36,830 nt of DNA from Bacteroides sp. (GCA_015060735.1 SUXX01000023.1:1-36830); one strand, 5' to 3'; counted from the stretch's first letter, positions 7,947-17,808 are shown. Numbers and translations are program-made. The notes: generated by a model not told the origin, from the sequence alone.

Positions 7947-10285
7947 TTCTTTGAAGAACTGTAACGTGACTTCCGGTTATCCTTCTTGATTTTCTGAAGT
8001 TCAATAACCTTGAAACAAGTGGCCAAGTCCAAATCCTTTGGATTCACATTTTCGGGAATCTTATAATTCTTCTTCTGATAAGCAATGTAAGGACCATAAC
8101 GTCCATTCAACACTTGGAGTTCCGGCTCTTCTGCAAAAGATTTAATAACCTTGTTTTCTACCGTTTCCCGTTTCTGTTGAACCAATTCAATAGCATCTTC
8201 CAAAGAGACTTCCATCGGGTCAGTGCCCTTAGGTATAGATACAAACATCTTGTCGTGACGAATGTAAGGGCCAAAACGACCAACACCTACAACAACGTCC
8301 TGTCCCTCAAACTCACCCAATGAACGTGGTAACTTAAAAGAATCCAAAGCCTCTTCCAAGGTAATAGTTTCCATAGACATACCTTTAGCCAATTGTGCAA
8401 AACGCGGTTTTTCTTCATCCTCGGCACTGCCTATCTGGATAATCGGTCCGTATCGACCAATCTTGACAGAAACCGGTTTCCCACTAACCGGGTCGGTACC
8501 CAACAGACGTTCACCCACCTTCCGTTCACTCTTGCTATTCATGGTTTTATCCACCAACGGATGGAAGTTCTGATAAAAGTTTTCCATCAGGCCTGTCCAT
8601 TCTTTATTACCTTCTGCCACTTCATCAAATTCTTTTTCCACACTGGCAGTAAAATTGTAATCCATGATTTCAGGGAAATAAGCCATCAGAAAATCATTCA
8701 CGACAACTCCCACATCGGTAGGAAGCAATTTCGATTTCTCATTTCCTGTAATCTCAGATTTTACACTCTCTGTTATCTTGCTTCCTCTCAACTTCAATAT
8801 TTCATACGAACGCTTTACACCTTCTTTATTTCCCTTTTCGACATATCCTCTCTGCTGAATAGTTGAAATTGTTGGAGCATAAGTTGACGGACGTCCAATA
8901 CCCAGTTCCTCCAGCTTACGTACCAAACTGGCTTCCGTATAACGGAGAGGACAAGTAGAGAAGCGTTGTGTAGCCAATATTTCCACTTTTTCCAAAGTCT
9001 GCCCTACGGACATTGGCGGAAGCAGACGACTTTCATCTTCCTGCTCGCTATCTTCATCAAACGATTCTTTATATACTCGCAAAAAACCATCAAAAGTCAC
9101 CACCTCACCTGCTGCGATAAAGGTCTCACCACTATTACTGATAGCAATCGTTGCCGTAGTCTTTTCAAGTTCGGCATCCGCCATCTGAGAAGCAATCGTT
9201 CGTTTCCAAATCAATTCATACAATTTTTGCTCCTGTACAGAACCAGCAATCTTCTCATTGCTCATATAGGTCGGTCGAATGGCCTCGTGAGCTTCTTGGG
9301 CACCTTTGCTTTTAGTCGCAAATTGACGGGTCTTGATGTATTTTTCTCCCATCAAGGCTGCAATTGTATCCCGGCTTGTACCCAATGCTAAATCCGACAG
9401 GTTCACCGAGTCGGTACGCATATAGGTAATCTGACCGTTTTCATACAAATGTTGGGCAACAACCATTGTTTGTGATACCGAGAAACCCAATTTCCGAGCA
9501 GCTTCCTGTTGCAACGTAGAAGTAGTAAACGGAGGAGCCGGTGACTTCTTAGAAGGACGAGTAACAATATCCTTAATTTCGAAATCTGCATTCTTACACA
9601 TTTCAAGAAAAGCATGTGCCTCTTCTTTCGTTTTAAAACGGCGTCCCAATTCAGATCTGACTTCAGCCTTTTCACCGTTAGCGTCAAGGACATTGAAAAT
9701 TGCAGTTAACCGATAAGAAGACTCACTGACGAATGCATTCACTTCTCGTTCGCGTTCTACAATCAGACGAACCGCAACCGACTGAACACGTCCTGCCGAC
9801 AGAGCCGGTTTCACTTTCCGCCAAAGTACCGGTGAAAGTTCAAAACCAACAATACGGTCAAGCACACGACGTGCCTGTTGGGCATTCACCAGATTCACAT
9901 CAATATCACGAGGATTCTGAATTGCCTTCTGAATAGCCGTTTTAGTAATTTCATGAAAAACAATACGTTTTGTCTTTGCCGGATCTAAACCCAACACTTC
10001 GAACAAATGCCAGGAAATAGCTTCTCCTTCGCGGTCCTCATCGGATGCGAGCCAAACCATATCCGCTTTCTTGGCCTCAGCTTTCAGCTCCTTTACTAGC
10101 TTCTTCTTATCATCAGGTATTTCATAAGTAGGTCGATAGCCATTTGCAACATCAATACTGAATACTTTCTTCTTCAAATCGCGTATATGACCATAACTGG
10201 ACAAGACTTTGTAATCTGATCCTAAAAACTTCTCAATGGTTTTTGCCTTGGCAGGAGACTCTACAATTACTAGGTTTTTCTGCAT
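7943..10285 (-). CDS. topA: DNA topoisomerase I (type IA)
   Basis: TopA relaxes negative supercoils through a 5'-phosphotyrosine intermediate. I start it at MQKNLVIVESPAKAKTIEKF (ATG at 10283-10285), which aligns with family N-termini; the open frame upstream is non-homologous. The product is 780 residues. The Toprim domain (1-115) includes DEDREGEA, and the catalytic tyrosine is in ITYMRTDSVNLS (about 286-297). In place of the C-terminal CxxC zinc fingers of E. coli there are three GRYGP-type repeats (KIGRYGPII, GVGRFGPYI, LNGRYGPYI), a zinc-free arrangement known in several phyla. It is first in topA-aroK-argB. Confidence 0.96.
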   Translation of the reverse strand: MQKNLVIVESPAKAKTIEKFLGSDYKVLSSYGHIRDLKKKVFSIDVANGYRPTYEIPDDKKKLVKELKAEAKKADMVWLASDEDREGEAISWHLFEVLGLDPAKTKRIVFHEITKTAIQKAIQNPRDIDVNLVNAQQARRVLDRIVGFELSPVLWRKVKPALSAGRVQSVAVRLIVEREREVNAFVSESSYRLTAIFNVLDANGEKAEVRSELGRRFKTKEEAHAFLEMCKNADFEIKDIVTRPSKKSPAPPFTTSTLQQEAARKLGFSVSQTMVVAQHLYENGQITYMRTDSVNLSDLALGTSRDTIAALMGEKYIKTRQFATKSKGAQEAHEAIRPTYMSNEKIAGSVQEQKLYELIWKRTIASQMADAELEKTTATIAISNSGETFIAAGEVVTFDGFLRVYKESFDEDSEQEDESRLLPPMSVGQTLEKVEILATQRFSTCPLRYTEASLVRKLEELGIGRPSTYAPTISTIQQRGYVEKGNKEGVKRSYEILKLRGSKITESVKSEITGNEKSKLLPTDVGVVVNDFLMAYFPEIMDYNFTASVEKEFDEVAEGNKEWTGLMENFYQNFHPLVDKTMNSKSERKVGERLLGTDPVSGKPVSVKIGRYGPIIQIGSAEDEEKPRFAQLAKGMSMETITLEEALDSFKLPRSLGEFEGQDVVVGVGRFGPYIRHDKMFVSIPKGTDPMEVSLEDAIELVQQKRETVENKVIKSFAEEPELQVLNGRYGPYIAYQKKNYKIPENVNPKDLDLATCFKVIELQKIKKDNRKSRYSSSKK

Positions 10286-10303
10286 AATTTTCAAATTTGG
10301 GGG

Positions 10304-10311
10304 CAAAAGTA
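10304..10311 (-). promoter_or_regulatory. Predicted -7 box for topA-aroK-argB
   Basis: TACTTTTG on the minus strand is an exact TAnnTTTG match 18 bp before the topA ATG. The -33 region falls inside the terminator hairpin at 10321-10356, so the two signals overlap. Confidence 0.55.
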
Positions 10312-10312
10312 G

Positions 10313-10363
10313 AAAAAAAAGCAGAATCACACCTATATAATAAGGTATGTTTCTGCTTTTTTT
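10313..10363. terminator. Terminator after the TPR/beta-barrel operon
   Basis: Arms 10321-10334 and 10343-10356 pair over 14 positions with one mismatch and one wobble, around an 8-base loop. The minus-strand side runs into eight T residues (10320-10313), and the plus-strand side has seven T residues after 10356, so it may work both ways. It ends the minus-strand operon 14951-15475/12052-14949/10396-12033. Confidence 0.75.
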
Positions 10364-10395
10364 CTTAATTTTCTTTAAATACAGGGGAAGACTTA

Positions 10396-12033
10396 CTAGA
10401 AACGGAATGAAATTCCACCTAAAATATTCAAGCCTTGTGCCGGATAAGCATCAGCTCTGAAATAGTCTTTATCCAAAAGATTATGAATCCGACCATACAC
10501 CTGCACATTGTCCAAAACTTCGAAAGCAGCTCCAACATGCAAATCACTAATTGGTTCAAACAGACCTTCATATCGTTTTACATAATCGTATCCGACATTC
10601 ACCTTCAATCCTTCGAAAACCTTAAAATCCACATTAGCGTTCAACTCAAGTTCAGGTTTCAATGCCAATGCGGCAGATTCATCCACGCCCAAGGCTCGTG
10701 CATCTTCCCACGTCCAGCTATAATAGGTTCCTTTCAAGGAAATACCCAACAGGTCTTTATAATCGTATTTCAGTTCTGCACTACCATAGGCAGCTTTTGT
10801 CTTGCCTTGATTAAAGGTTGTGTATGACAGAGGACCGTTATATCCCAATCCCCAACATAAATCATCCTCTCTCATCTGATACCCTCCGGTTAAATTGAAC
10901 CAAAAACCATTGATAGGAGAAGCCATCAAACCTGCCGATGCATCAAACAGTACATATGTAGGAAACAAAGCATAAGACGATGGTGCCCAATAAGGGGTTA
11001 AGTCCGTCAGTTCATAAAAGCTACGATTCTCACGTCCGCCAATCGCTTTTGCATAAAGCACATAACTTTCAGAGAACACATATTCCAAATTTACATCCGG
11101 CGAAAACTTCACCTTATCCTCGGCACCACTCCACCAATCGACATGAGCACCCAAACGAAGGCGTAAGTTTTCTCCCTTCATGGCATAATATGGATTCAGC
11201 TCCAATGAGGTGGCATCTTCCATTCCTTCCATTGAATAAAGATAATTATTGAAATCAAACTTTAAGCCGAAACTTTGTCCTGCGAACGGTTTCCAAACAT
11301 CCCCCTTCACATAAATTGTTTTTTCATTACCTGCTGTAATCAAGGTCGGATATTTCTGCTTAAAATAGTTCAATCCCAATTCACCTTGATATTGAACGGA
11401 CAAGTCCTTATCTGTCGAGGCCAACCCTAAATACACATGTCCCAATGTCTGATGTTGTTTGTCATCAGTTTTCAGTTCTGAACTGACAGGATTACCCATG
11501 TAGTTGAAAACCTGAGAACGGTAATTACCTCCCAACAGAAAATCCAACTTTTTGAAGGAATGCTTATAATCCAATCCCGCTTTGGTGTGATAAAGTCTGG
11601 ATTTCCAATCCAAGCCAGCCACATCTTTTAACGTTCCATTCCAACCATCCACCGATACGGCGATATTCAAACGGTCTTTCGGAGTCATATCCCAGAGATA
11701 GCCCGCTTTTACATCAACATTTCCATCTGTTCCATAACCTGCTCGAAAATGTCCGCGATATGCCTTGTCCATTTCCCACTCACGAACGACCGGTGACATG
11801 GCCTGATAATTCCACGAAGCAACTGGCCTCAACGAGGTTGCATAATCAATATTCCTTTTAGTCGCTTTGGGTTCTTCAACCTTCGGCATTACATTGATTT
11901 TCGACGCATCCATCACAGTCGGGTTATATTCATTCTCCACAATGACAGTACGGTTCATTGTCGTGTCTTGCTGAGCATAAACCGTTCCTAACGAAAACAA
12001 GCATATACTTGCCACAATCGCAATCTTCTTCAT
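10396..12033 (-). CDS. Outer-membrane beta-barrel protein (TonB-receptor-like barrel without plug)
   Basis: The 545-residue protein has a clear signal peptide (MKKIAIVASICLFSLGTVYA, then QQ). A short proline-rich N-terminal stretch containing VENEYNPTVMDASKI follows, then about 470 residues of alternating aromatic strands. It ends in the HNLLDKDYF motif and a C-terminal GGISFRF, both typical of TonB-dependent receptor barrels. No plug domain or carboxypeptidase-like domain is present, so it is not a standard receptor. It lies 18 bp after the TPR gene and probably forms a pair with it in the cell envelope. Substrate is unknown. Confidence 0.8.
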   Translation of the reverse strand: MKKIAIVASICLFSLGTVYAQQDTTMNRTVIVENEYNPTVMDASKINVMPKVEEPKATKRNIDYATSLRPVASWNYQAMSPVVREWEMDKAYRGHFRAGYGTDGNVDVKAGYLWDMTPKDRLNIAVSVDGWNGTLKDVAGLDWKSRLYHTKAGLDYKHSFKKLDFLLGGNYRSQVFNYMGNPVSSELKTDDKQHQTLGHVYLGLASTDKDLSVQYQGELGLNYFKQKYPTLITAGNEKTIYVKGDVWKPFAGQSFGLKFDFNNYLYSMEGMEDATSLELNPYYAMKGENLRLRLGAHVDWWSGAEDKVKFSPDVNLEYVFSESYVLYAKAIGGRENRSFYELTDLTPYWAPSSYALFPTYVLFDASAGLMASPINGFWFNLTGGYQMREDDLCWGLGYNGPLSYTTFNQGKTKAAYGSAELKYDYKDLLGISLKGTYYSWTWEDARALGVDESAALALKPELELNANVDFKVFEGLKVNVGYDYVKRYEGLFEPISDLHVGAAFEVLDNVQVYGRIHNLLDKDYFRADAYPAQGLNILGGISFRF

Positions 12034-12051
12034 TATTCTTTTTTTTAGTGA

Positions 12052-14949
12052 TTATTCCTTTAATTTTTCCAGACGACTTTCAATCATACCTGAGATATCA
12101 TCTTCTGCTTGATAATTCTGCTTTAAAGAAAGCAGATATTGACGGGCATCCAACTTTCTGTCCAACTTCACATAAACATCAGACAACAACACGAAACTAC
12201 GAGCCAACCAATAAGCATGGGGAGTGCTTACATTTATATAATCCAATAATACCGCCTCTGCCTCTGAGGTTTGTCCGGCATCGTAATACCCTTGTGCCAA
12301 CTGATACTTGGCTTCTGCTCCATAAATATTTCGCGTATCTTTCGACAATACTTGCCAATCATTCATCGCCTCTTTTTGCTGACCTACGGCCAACAATGCT
12401 TTCGCACGATGATAGAGTGCTTCATTTACGAGTTCAGGCGACATCTTTGTATCCGCAAGAATGGCGGTCGAGGCAAAAATGGTTTCTTCCGCATTACCCG
12501 ACATCACGGCACTCCGCAAAATTCCTATTTCGGCCAACTGACGACGTTCGGCAGACGAAGCCTGTTCCTTCAAACGCTTGTAGTTCTCCAACGCCTTTTC
12601 ATAATTTCCTGCCGTATAAGCAATTTCTGCATTCATCATCCTTGCATCCTCCGAATATTTGTTAGCCGGAAATTCCAAAACTTTGTCCAAATATCTTGCT
12701 GCAACTTCCCCATTTTGCTGATTGTATTCTATCAGGCCGAGATAATAATTCGCATTCAATCCGAATGCTCCTTCCGGGAATGTTTGCAGATAACGGGCAA
12801 AACTTTCCTTCGCCTGGTTCATATCGCCACGCATATAGACCTTTTCAGCAGCTACATAAGTCAAGGAGTCCCTTTCATTAATATCAAAGCCAACTCCTCC
12901 AGATACGGACGAGGCATAATTGGCATATTCATCTACCTGATTCAAATCGATGTATATCGACTTCAAGTCGCGTTGAGCCAACCTCGCTTCTTCACTGCCC
13001 GGATAGTTTTTCACTACTTCCTTATAAGCAGCAATGGCCTCCGGATATTTGTCATCCTGATAATATAGCAAACCGATTTCATTGGCAGCCCGACGAGCAT
13101 GATTACTCTCCGGGAAGTTCTTCACCAGCATCTGATAACGACCAATGGCATTCGTATTGTCTTCCAATTGCACAAAGGCACGCCCTTGTTCATACAAAGC
13201 ATCATCGATGTATTGCGACTTCGGATAATCTGTTATCAACTTGTTCAACGACTGGATTTTACCTACATAATCACGTTGAAGTCCTTTTACAAAACCTTCT
13301 TGATAAAGAGAGTAATCTCCCATGGAAGGCTCTACTTCGGATGCTTTGTGATAATTTTGTCGGGCAGCATCAAACTCGCGTGCATAGAAATGACAATCCC
13401 CTATACGATTGTAAGCATCTGCCAAAATCTGCCGATGATCATTTTTCCCTACCTTCACATAACGAGAGAACCAATGTAAGGCTTCTGAATATTTCTTTTG
13501 TTTGAATTCTGTATAACCTAAATTATACTGAGCCAACCCGTATTCCTGACTTGAGCGATCAGTGGCTAGATTCAGATATTGACGCAAATCATTGCCTGCC
13601 TCCGGATATTTCCCCAAGCGATAATTTGCTTCTCCCCGCCAGTAAAAAGCATTGGCTTGTGTCGTCGGATTATATTGACCCAATTTCAGGGATTCGCTCA
13701 GGTATTGATTCGCCTTCGCAAAATCGGCATTCGCGAAGGCCTGTGTACCTAAACGGAAAAGGATATTTTGTTTGGCTTCCCAAATGCGTACCCCGGGTTG
13801 ACGGATTTTGTCTATCGATGCTAAGGCTGCTTCATAACTTCGTGTATTCATATACACTTCCACCAAATAATCATTAACCTTTTCGGCATATGCAGATGTC
13901 GGGAACTCGTTCAAGAAACGTTCAAAGACATGGACGGATTCCGCAAAGGGTGAATAAGAGGTTTCATGTATGCAAAGTGCATAATTGTATAAAGCCTGTT
14001 CCTTTACTGCCAAATCATAATCTCCCAAAGAGGCTTGCTCAAAAGCCATGCGGGCCTGGTTTCTTTCCTTTAAGTTCAGATAGGCCAGCCCCATGTGCAG
14101 ATAAGCGTTTTGCGACAAAACATCTTCAGCAACAGTTACCCTTCCCAAAGCTTCGACCGCTTTTGAAAAAGCTTCCGCATGGTAATGGCTCATCCCCAAT
14201 TCGTAGAGGGATTTTCTTTGTGGAGAAGGCACAGAAAGGGTGTAAGCTTCCAACGAAGCAGCTGCCCCCACATAATCTTGCAATCCATAACGGGCTTCAC
14301 CTTGGATTCGAAGCATTTCAGCCTCATCCTTATGTCCTTTATAATTCTTCAGATACTCCGAAGCCACTTTCTCGGCTCCCCGATAATCTTCACGAAGCAA
14401 ACATATCTCGCCCATGTAATAAGGCACCAACGAAGCATAGGTTTTGTTATTCTTCAACGACTCGAACGCTTCCAAAGCCTGGTCATAGCGTTTTTCTACA
14501 TAATCGATGTATCCTAAATTAAAGGTTGCATCAGCAGCGTGCGTCTTGCTCACCTCTCCCAACATCGTAAACCAAATCTTGGCTTCCTTCAAATTGCCAA
14601 TATTCAAATAAGCCGTTGCCATCTTACACACCGATTCATCCCTTTCCTTATCGGCCAAAGCTTCCAAATCGCATGTCTGAAAAACGTCCAAAGCCTCCTG
14701 ATAACGACCTTCGTTCACATAAGTCGACGCAATCATGGATTGAACACGATTGGCATGCCGCGAATCCGGATATTGCTTCAAATAGTTCTTTAGCAATTCA
14801 ACACTATTCTTCGATTGCAACTCATACTCCCTACAAACACGAGCATATTCCTTATCGCCGGCTGCATCCGTCGCTCCTATCTGCTGAGCAAATCCCTGTT
14901 GCACCAACAAAACCATACATACGGCCAATGCAATGATACTTTTCTTCAT
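12052..14949 (-). CDS. Large secreted tetratricopeptide-repeat protein
   Basis: The 965-residue protein has a signal peptide (MKKSIIALAVCMVLLVQQGFA, cut before QQ) and then TPR/Sel1-like helical repeats over nearly its whole length. Examples are YLNIGNLKEAKIWFTMLGEV, YRLGKYPEAGNDLRQYLNLA and YYQDDKYPEAIAAYKEVVKN. There is no lipobox, so it is probably periplasmic or associated with the outer membrane through a partner. The ATG is 1 bp past the Nudix stop, and a plug-less beta-barrel gene follows at 18 bp. This suggests a two-protein envelope complex in which the TPR solenoid is the scaffold. Function is not known to me. Confidence 0.85.
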   Translation of the reverse strand: MKKSIIALAVCMVLLVQQGFAQQIGATDAAGDKEYARVCREYELQSKNSVELLKNYLKQYPDSRHANRVQSMIASTYVNEGRYQEALDVFQTCDLEALADKERDESVCKMATAYLNIGNLKEAKIWFTMLGEVSKTHAADATFNLGYIDYVEKRYDQALEAFESLKNNKTYASLVPYYMGEICLLREDYRGAEKVASEYLKNYKGHKDEAEMLRIQGEARYGLQDYVGAAASLEAYTLSVPSPQRKSLYELGMSHYHAEAFSKAVEALGRVTVAEDVLSQNAYLHMGLAYLNLKERNQARMAFEQASLGDYDLAVKEQALYNYALCIHETSYSPFAESVHVFERFLNEFPTSAYAEKVNDYLVEVYMNTRSYEAALASIDKIRQPGVRIWEAKQNILFRLGTQAFANADFAKANQYLSESLKLGQYNPTTQANAFYWRGEANYRLGKYPEAGNDLRQYLNLATDRSSQEYGLAQYNLGYTEFKQKKYSEALHWFSRYVKVGKNDHRQILADAYNRIGDCHFYAREFDAARQNYHKASEVEPSMGDYSLYQEGFVKGLQRDYVGKIQSLNKLITDYPKSQYIDDALYEQGRAFVQLEDNTNAIGRYQMLVKNFPESNHARRAANEIGLLYYQDDKYPEAIAAYKEVVKNYPGSEEARLAQRDLKSIYIDLNQVDEYANYASSVSGGVGFDINERDSLTYVAAEKVYMRGDMNQAKESFARYLQTFPEGAFGLNANYYLGLIEYNQQNGEVAARYLDKVLEFPANKYSEDARMMNAEIAYTAGNYEKALENYKRLKEQASSAERRQLAEIGILRSAVMSGNAEETIFASTAILADTKMSPELVNEALYHRAKALLAVGQQKEAMNDWQVLSKDTRNIYGAEAKYQLAQGYYDAGQTSEAEAVLLDYINVSTPHAYWLARSFVLLSDVYVKLDRKLDARQYLLSLKQNYQAEDDISGMIESRLEKLKE

Positions 14950-14950
14950 C

Positions 14951-15475
14951 CTATTTACTTTTCGTATTGATAAACCTCCTGACCCCTTCCCGAACCGAAT
15001 CCAATCCGAAATCGTCAGGACAAATATTCTCTAAAGGCATCCAGAAAGAATCGGCCACATCATCCATGGCTCGCAAGCCAGATTCATCCTTCACCTTACA
15101 GACAAAGAACTGATCCAACGTATGCACCAAGAAACCTGCATACAGATACGTATTAGGCAAAGAAAACAGATAAGTAGCCTCCATCACTTCCAGCCCGGTT
15201 TCCTCCAGCACCTCACGAGACACACCTTGTTCTCCTGTTTCAAAACGGTCTATAAACCCTCCTGGCAAATCCAGCGTCCCTTTTTGAGGTTCCTTGGCCC
15301 GTCTGCAAACCAACAACTCACCTTCTGCATTCAAAATAAAGGCCACAGTAGCTGCACTGACATTAAAATAGTACACAAAACCACAATCCGGACAGCACTT
15401 GGATTTCTCATTATGAATCTGAAACGCCGAAGAACCACATTGAGGGCAATAGCGGAATTGTTTCAACGGATGCAT
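14951..15475 (-). CDS. Nudix hydrolase with N-terminal zinc ribbon
   Basis: The 174-residue cytoplasmic protein starts with a zinc ribbon (C10-x2-C13 and C28-x2-C31). The Nudix domain follows, with an intact box: G73, E79 and REVLEETGL at 87-95, matching Gx5Ex7REUxEExGU. This resembles the ribbon-plus-Nudix layout of NudC-type NAD pyrophosphatases, but it is shorter and lacks the NudC N-terminal domain, so the substrate cannot be called. It is the first gene of an operon with the TPR and barrel genes, which looks functionally unrelated. Confidence 0.9.
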   Translation of the reverse strand: MHPLKQFRYCPQCGSSAFQIHNEKSKCCPDCGFVYYFNVSAATVAFILNAEGELLVCRRAKEPQKGTLDLPGGFIDRFETGEQGVSREVLEETGLEVMEATYLFSLPNTYLYAGFLVHTLDQFFVCKVKDESGLRAMDDVADSFWMPLENICPDDFGLDSVREGVRRFINTKSK

Positions 15476-15504
15476 GATTATTCTTTCTATATATTAATAA
15501 GGTG

Positions 15505-15512
15505 CAAAGATA
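15505..15512 (-). promoter_or_regulatory. Predicted -7 box for the Nudix/TPR/barrel operon
   Basis: TATCTTTG on the minus strand matches TAnnTTTG, 29 bp before the Nudix ATG. No convincing -33 element is seen. It is divergent from the box at 15577. Confidence 0.45.
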
Positions 15513-15576
15513 GCAATACCATTCGTAACTTCCCGTTAATAAAAGCTAAAGCCTGTATTTCTCAGACAATTCTTTC

Positions 15577-15584
15577 TATTTTTG
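15577..15584 (+). promoter_or_regulatory. Predicted -7 box for the CBS/CorC gene
   Basis: TATTTTTG matches TAnnTTTG, 27 bp before the ATG at 15612. The -33 region is weak. Confidence 0.45.
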
Positions 15585-15611
15585 CCACCATTACATAAAA
15601 AAACACTCTTC

Positions 15612-16901
15612 ATGGAATTAACGATTATCATTGTCCTCATTTTATTGAACGGAATATTTGCTATGTCTGAAATAGCTCTCATCTCTGCTCGGAAAAGCAA
15701 TCTCACCAATGACTCACGCAAAGGGAGCCAATCTGCACGCATTGCCTTGAAACTGGCCAGCGACCCGGACAAGTTCCTCTCAACCGTACAAATCGGCATC
15801 ACTTTGATTGGCATTGTTACCGGTATCTACTCCGGTGATGCTTTGGCCGATGATTTCAGTGTTGTACTGACCGAATGGGGAATCCCTGCGACCATTGCCC
15901 ATCCGGTCGCCCAATCACTTATTGTCATTTTGGTAACTTACTTCAGCATCTTGTTCGGAGAACTTGTACCCAAACGAATAGGCATGACAGCCTCTGCCCG
16001 AGTAGCCAAATGGGTTGCCCGTCCCATGTACGGACTTTCCCTGATTGCTTCTCCATTCGTCTGGTTGCTTTCTCAAAGTACTTCCATCATCTTCAACCTA
16101 TTAAACATCAACACATCCAGCGAAAAAATTACGGAAGAAGAAATCAAATCCATGATTGACGAAGGAGCTGAAAGTGGCGAAGTACAAGAAGTAGAACAAG
16201 AAATAGTAGACCGCGTCTTCTCATTGGGCGACCGCAGTTTAAACACCATCATGACTCATCGCAACGACATCATTGCCCTGGACATAGACATGAGCAATCA
16301 GGACGTTTCACGAATCGTTTGCGAACATTTGTTTCAAGTCTATCCGATTACTCGTAACAAAAGTCTAGACGACATCGTAGGCGTTGTCTATCTGAAAGAC
16401 CTTTTCGGAAAATTATCAACCCCCACTTTCGAATTACGCAATATTTTGCGTCCGGCCCAATATTTCCACGAAAACATGGACGTTTACAAAGCTTTGGAAC
16501 TTATCCGGACAAATCATATCAAATATGGGCTCATTTGTGATGAATTCGGTAGTCTACAAGGAATCATCACCATGAAAGACATCCTGGAAGCTTTGGTCGG
16601 TTCACTCCCAAGCGAAAGTGAAGACCCCGACATCATCGCACGCAAAGATGGTGGTTGGCTTATCGACGGACAATGTTCTTTCTACGATTTCCTGAAACAC
16701 TTTGATTACGAAGAACTATATTCTGAACATAACTACAACACACTCGGAGGTCTCATCCTACATCAATTGGAGCATATTCCCCATGCCGGCGAAACCTTGC
16801 AATGGAATGGATTCCAACTAGAAATCATGGATATGGACGGAGCACGCATCGACAAGGTATTGGCCATCCCACCCACCAAAGAAGATGAATCGAATCCCTA
16901 G
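15612..16901 (+). CDS. DUF21/CBS/CorC-type membrane protein (hemolysin-like, YtfL family)
   Basis: The 429-residue protein starts MELTIIIVLILLNGIFAMSE; I chose this ATG because it begins directly with the first membrane helix. Residues 1-185 form a DUF21 (CNNM) domain with about four membrane segments. Residues about 195-325 carry a CBS pair with VYPITRNKSLDDIVGVVYLK and LICDEFGSLQGIITMKDILE. Residues about 340-429 form a CorC_HlyC transporter-associated domain. Family members are linked to Mg/Co efflux or resistance, and the hemolysin name is historical. It stands alone, with its own predicted promoter. Confidence 0.9.
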   Translation: MELTIIIVLILLNGIFAMSEIALISARKSNLTNDSRKGSQSARIALKLASDPDKFLSTVQIGITLIGIVTGIYSGDALADDFSVVLTEWGIPATIAHPVAQSLIVILVTYFSILFGELVPKRIGMTASARVAKWVARPMYGLSLIASPFVWLLSQSTSIIFNLLNINTSSEKITEEEIKSMIDEGAESGEVQEVEQEIVDRVFSLGDRSLNTIMTHRNDIIALDIDMSNQDVSRIVCEHLFQVYPITRNKSLDDIVGVVYLKDLFGKLSTPTFELRNILRPAQYFHENMDVYKALELIRTNHIKYGLICDEFGSLQGIITMKDILEALVGSLPSESEDPDIIARKDGGWLIDGQCSFYDFLKHFDYEELYSEHNYNTLGGLILHQLEHIPHAGETLQWNGFQLEIMDMDGARIDKVLAIPPTKEDESNP

Positions 16902-16965
16902 CCATGCATAAAAGGGGAAAAACATACATTTTATCATTATTCATTGATTTTTCTTTCCAAAAAGC

Positions 16966-16995
16966 ATTGTTTTTCAAAACAAACACTTATATTTG
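16966..16995 (+). promoter_or_regulatory. Predicted promoter for the Lrp-type regulator
   Basis: TATATTTG at 16988-16995 matches TAnnTTTG. ATTG at 16966-16969 lies 18 bp upstream as a weak -33 element. The start codon is about 35 bp downstream. Confidence 0.5.
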
Positions 16996-17029
16996 CTTAC
17001 AGAATGATAAACAATAAAAACAATACCAT

Positions 17030-17491
17030 ATGGAGAAAATTGACAACCTTGACAAACAAATTCTAGAAATCATTTCTCAGAATGCCCGTATACCATTTAA
17101 AGATGTTGCTGCCCAGTGCGGTGTATCGCGTGCTGCTATCCATCAACGCGTACAACGCTTAATCGACATGGGCGTTATCATAGGCTCCGGATACCATGTA
17201 AATCCCAAAAGTTTGGGTTATAGAACCTGTACCTATGTAGGAATCAAGTTGGAAAAGGGTTCTATGTACAAAGCCGTGGTTGCAGAATTGAAAAAAATCC
17301 CTGAAATTGTGGAATGTCATTTCACTACCGGCAACTATACCATGCTCACCAAGCTATATTCTCGCGACAACGAACACCTGATGGATTTATTGAACTCCAA
17401 GATTCAAGAAATACCGGGTGTCACTGCAACCGAGACGTTGATTTCCTTGGAACAAAGCATCAAGAAAGAAATCCCTATCCGTTCTGAATAA
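17030..17491 (+). CDS. Lrp/AsnC family transcriptional regulator
   Basis: The 153-residue protein has an N-terminal AsnC-type helix-turn-helix (LDKQILEIISQNARIPFKDVA, then CGVSRAAIHQRVQRL at about 28-42). A RAM ligand-binding domain follows, with IVECHFTTGNYTMLTKLY around 91-108. Such proteins form octamers or dimers and respond to amino acids or other small molecules. Its TAA overlaps the next ATG by one base (TAATG), so it is translationally coupled to the DUF4491-like gene. Targets cannot be inferred here. Confidence 0.93.
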   Translation: MEKIDNLDKQILEIISQNARIPFKDVAAQCGVSRAAIHQRVQRLIDMGVIIGSGYHVNPKSLGYRTCTYVGIKLEKGSMYKAVVAELKKIPEIVECHFTTGNYTMLTKLYSRDNEHLMDLLNSKIQEIPGVTATETLISLEQSIKKEIPIRSE

Positions 17492-17808
17492 TGGAATGGT
17501 TAGCTGAATATCATTTGGTCGGAATCGTGATTGGTATCAGCACCTTTCTGATTATCGGCCTTTTTCACCCCATTGTCATCAAGGCAGAATATTATTGGGG
17601 AACTCGTTGTTGGTGGATATTCCTATTATTGGGCATTGCAGGTATCATCGGCTCACTGCTTATCAGTGATTTACTAATATCCTCTTTGCTTGGGGTTTTT
17701 TCTTTTTCTTCCTTTTGGACCATCAAGGAAGTGTTCGACCAACGTAAACGCGTCTTGAAAGGATGGTTTCCGATGAATCCTAAACGAAAGCATGAATATG
17801 AATCATAA
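17491..17808 (+). CDS. DUF4491-like small membrane protein
   Basis: The 105-residue protein has three hydrophobic segments (about 10-27, 40-58 and 60-76), with the conserved-looking LFHPIVIKAEYYWGTRCWW between the first two, and a basic C-terminal tail (RKRVLKGWFPMNPKRKHEYES region). I recognise this as the DUF4491 type common in gut anaerobes, with no known function. It is coupled to the Lrp-type regulator by a one-base overlap, so it may be part of that regulator's response. A strong terminator follows. Confidence 0.82.
   Translation: MEWLAEYHLVGIVIGISTFLIIGLFHPIVIKAEYYWGTRCWWIFLLLGIAGIIGSLLISDLLISSLLGVFSFSSFWTIKEVFDQRKRVLKGWFPMNPKRKHEYES

Noticed and set aside
11958-14793. Several long plus-strand open frames over the TPR and barrel genes
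   Set aside because: They are out-of-frame reflections of genuine genes, with no family resemblance or promoters.
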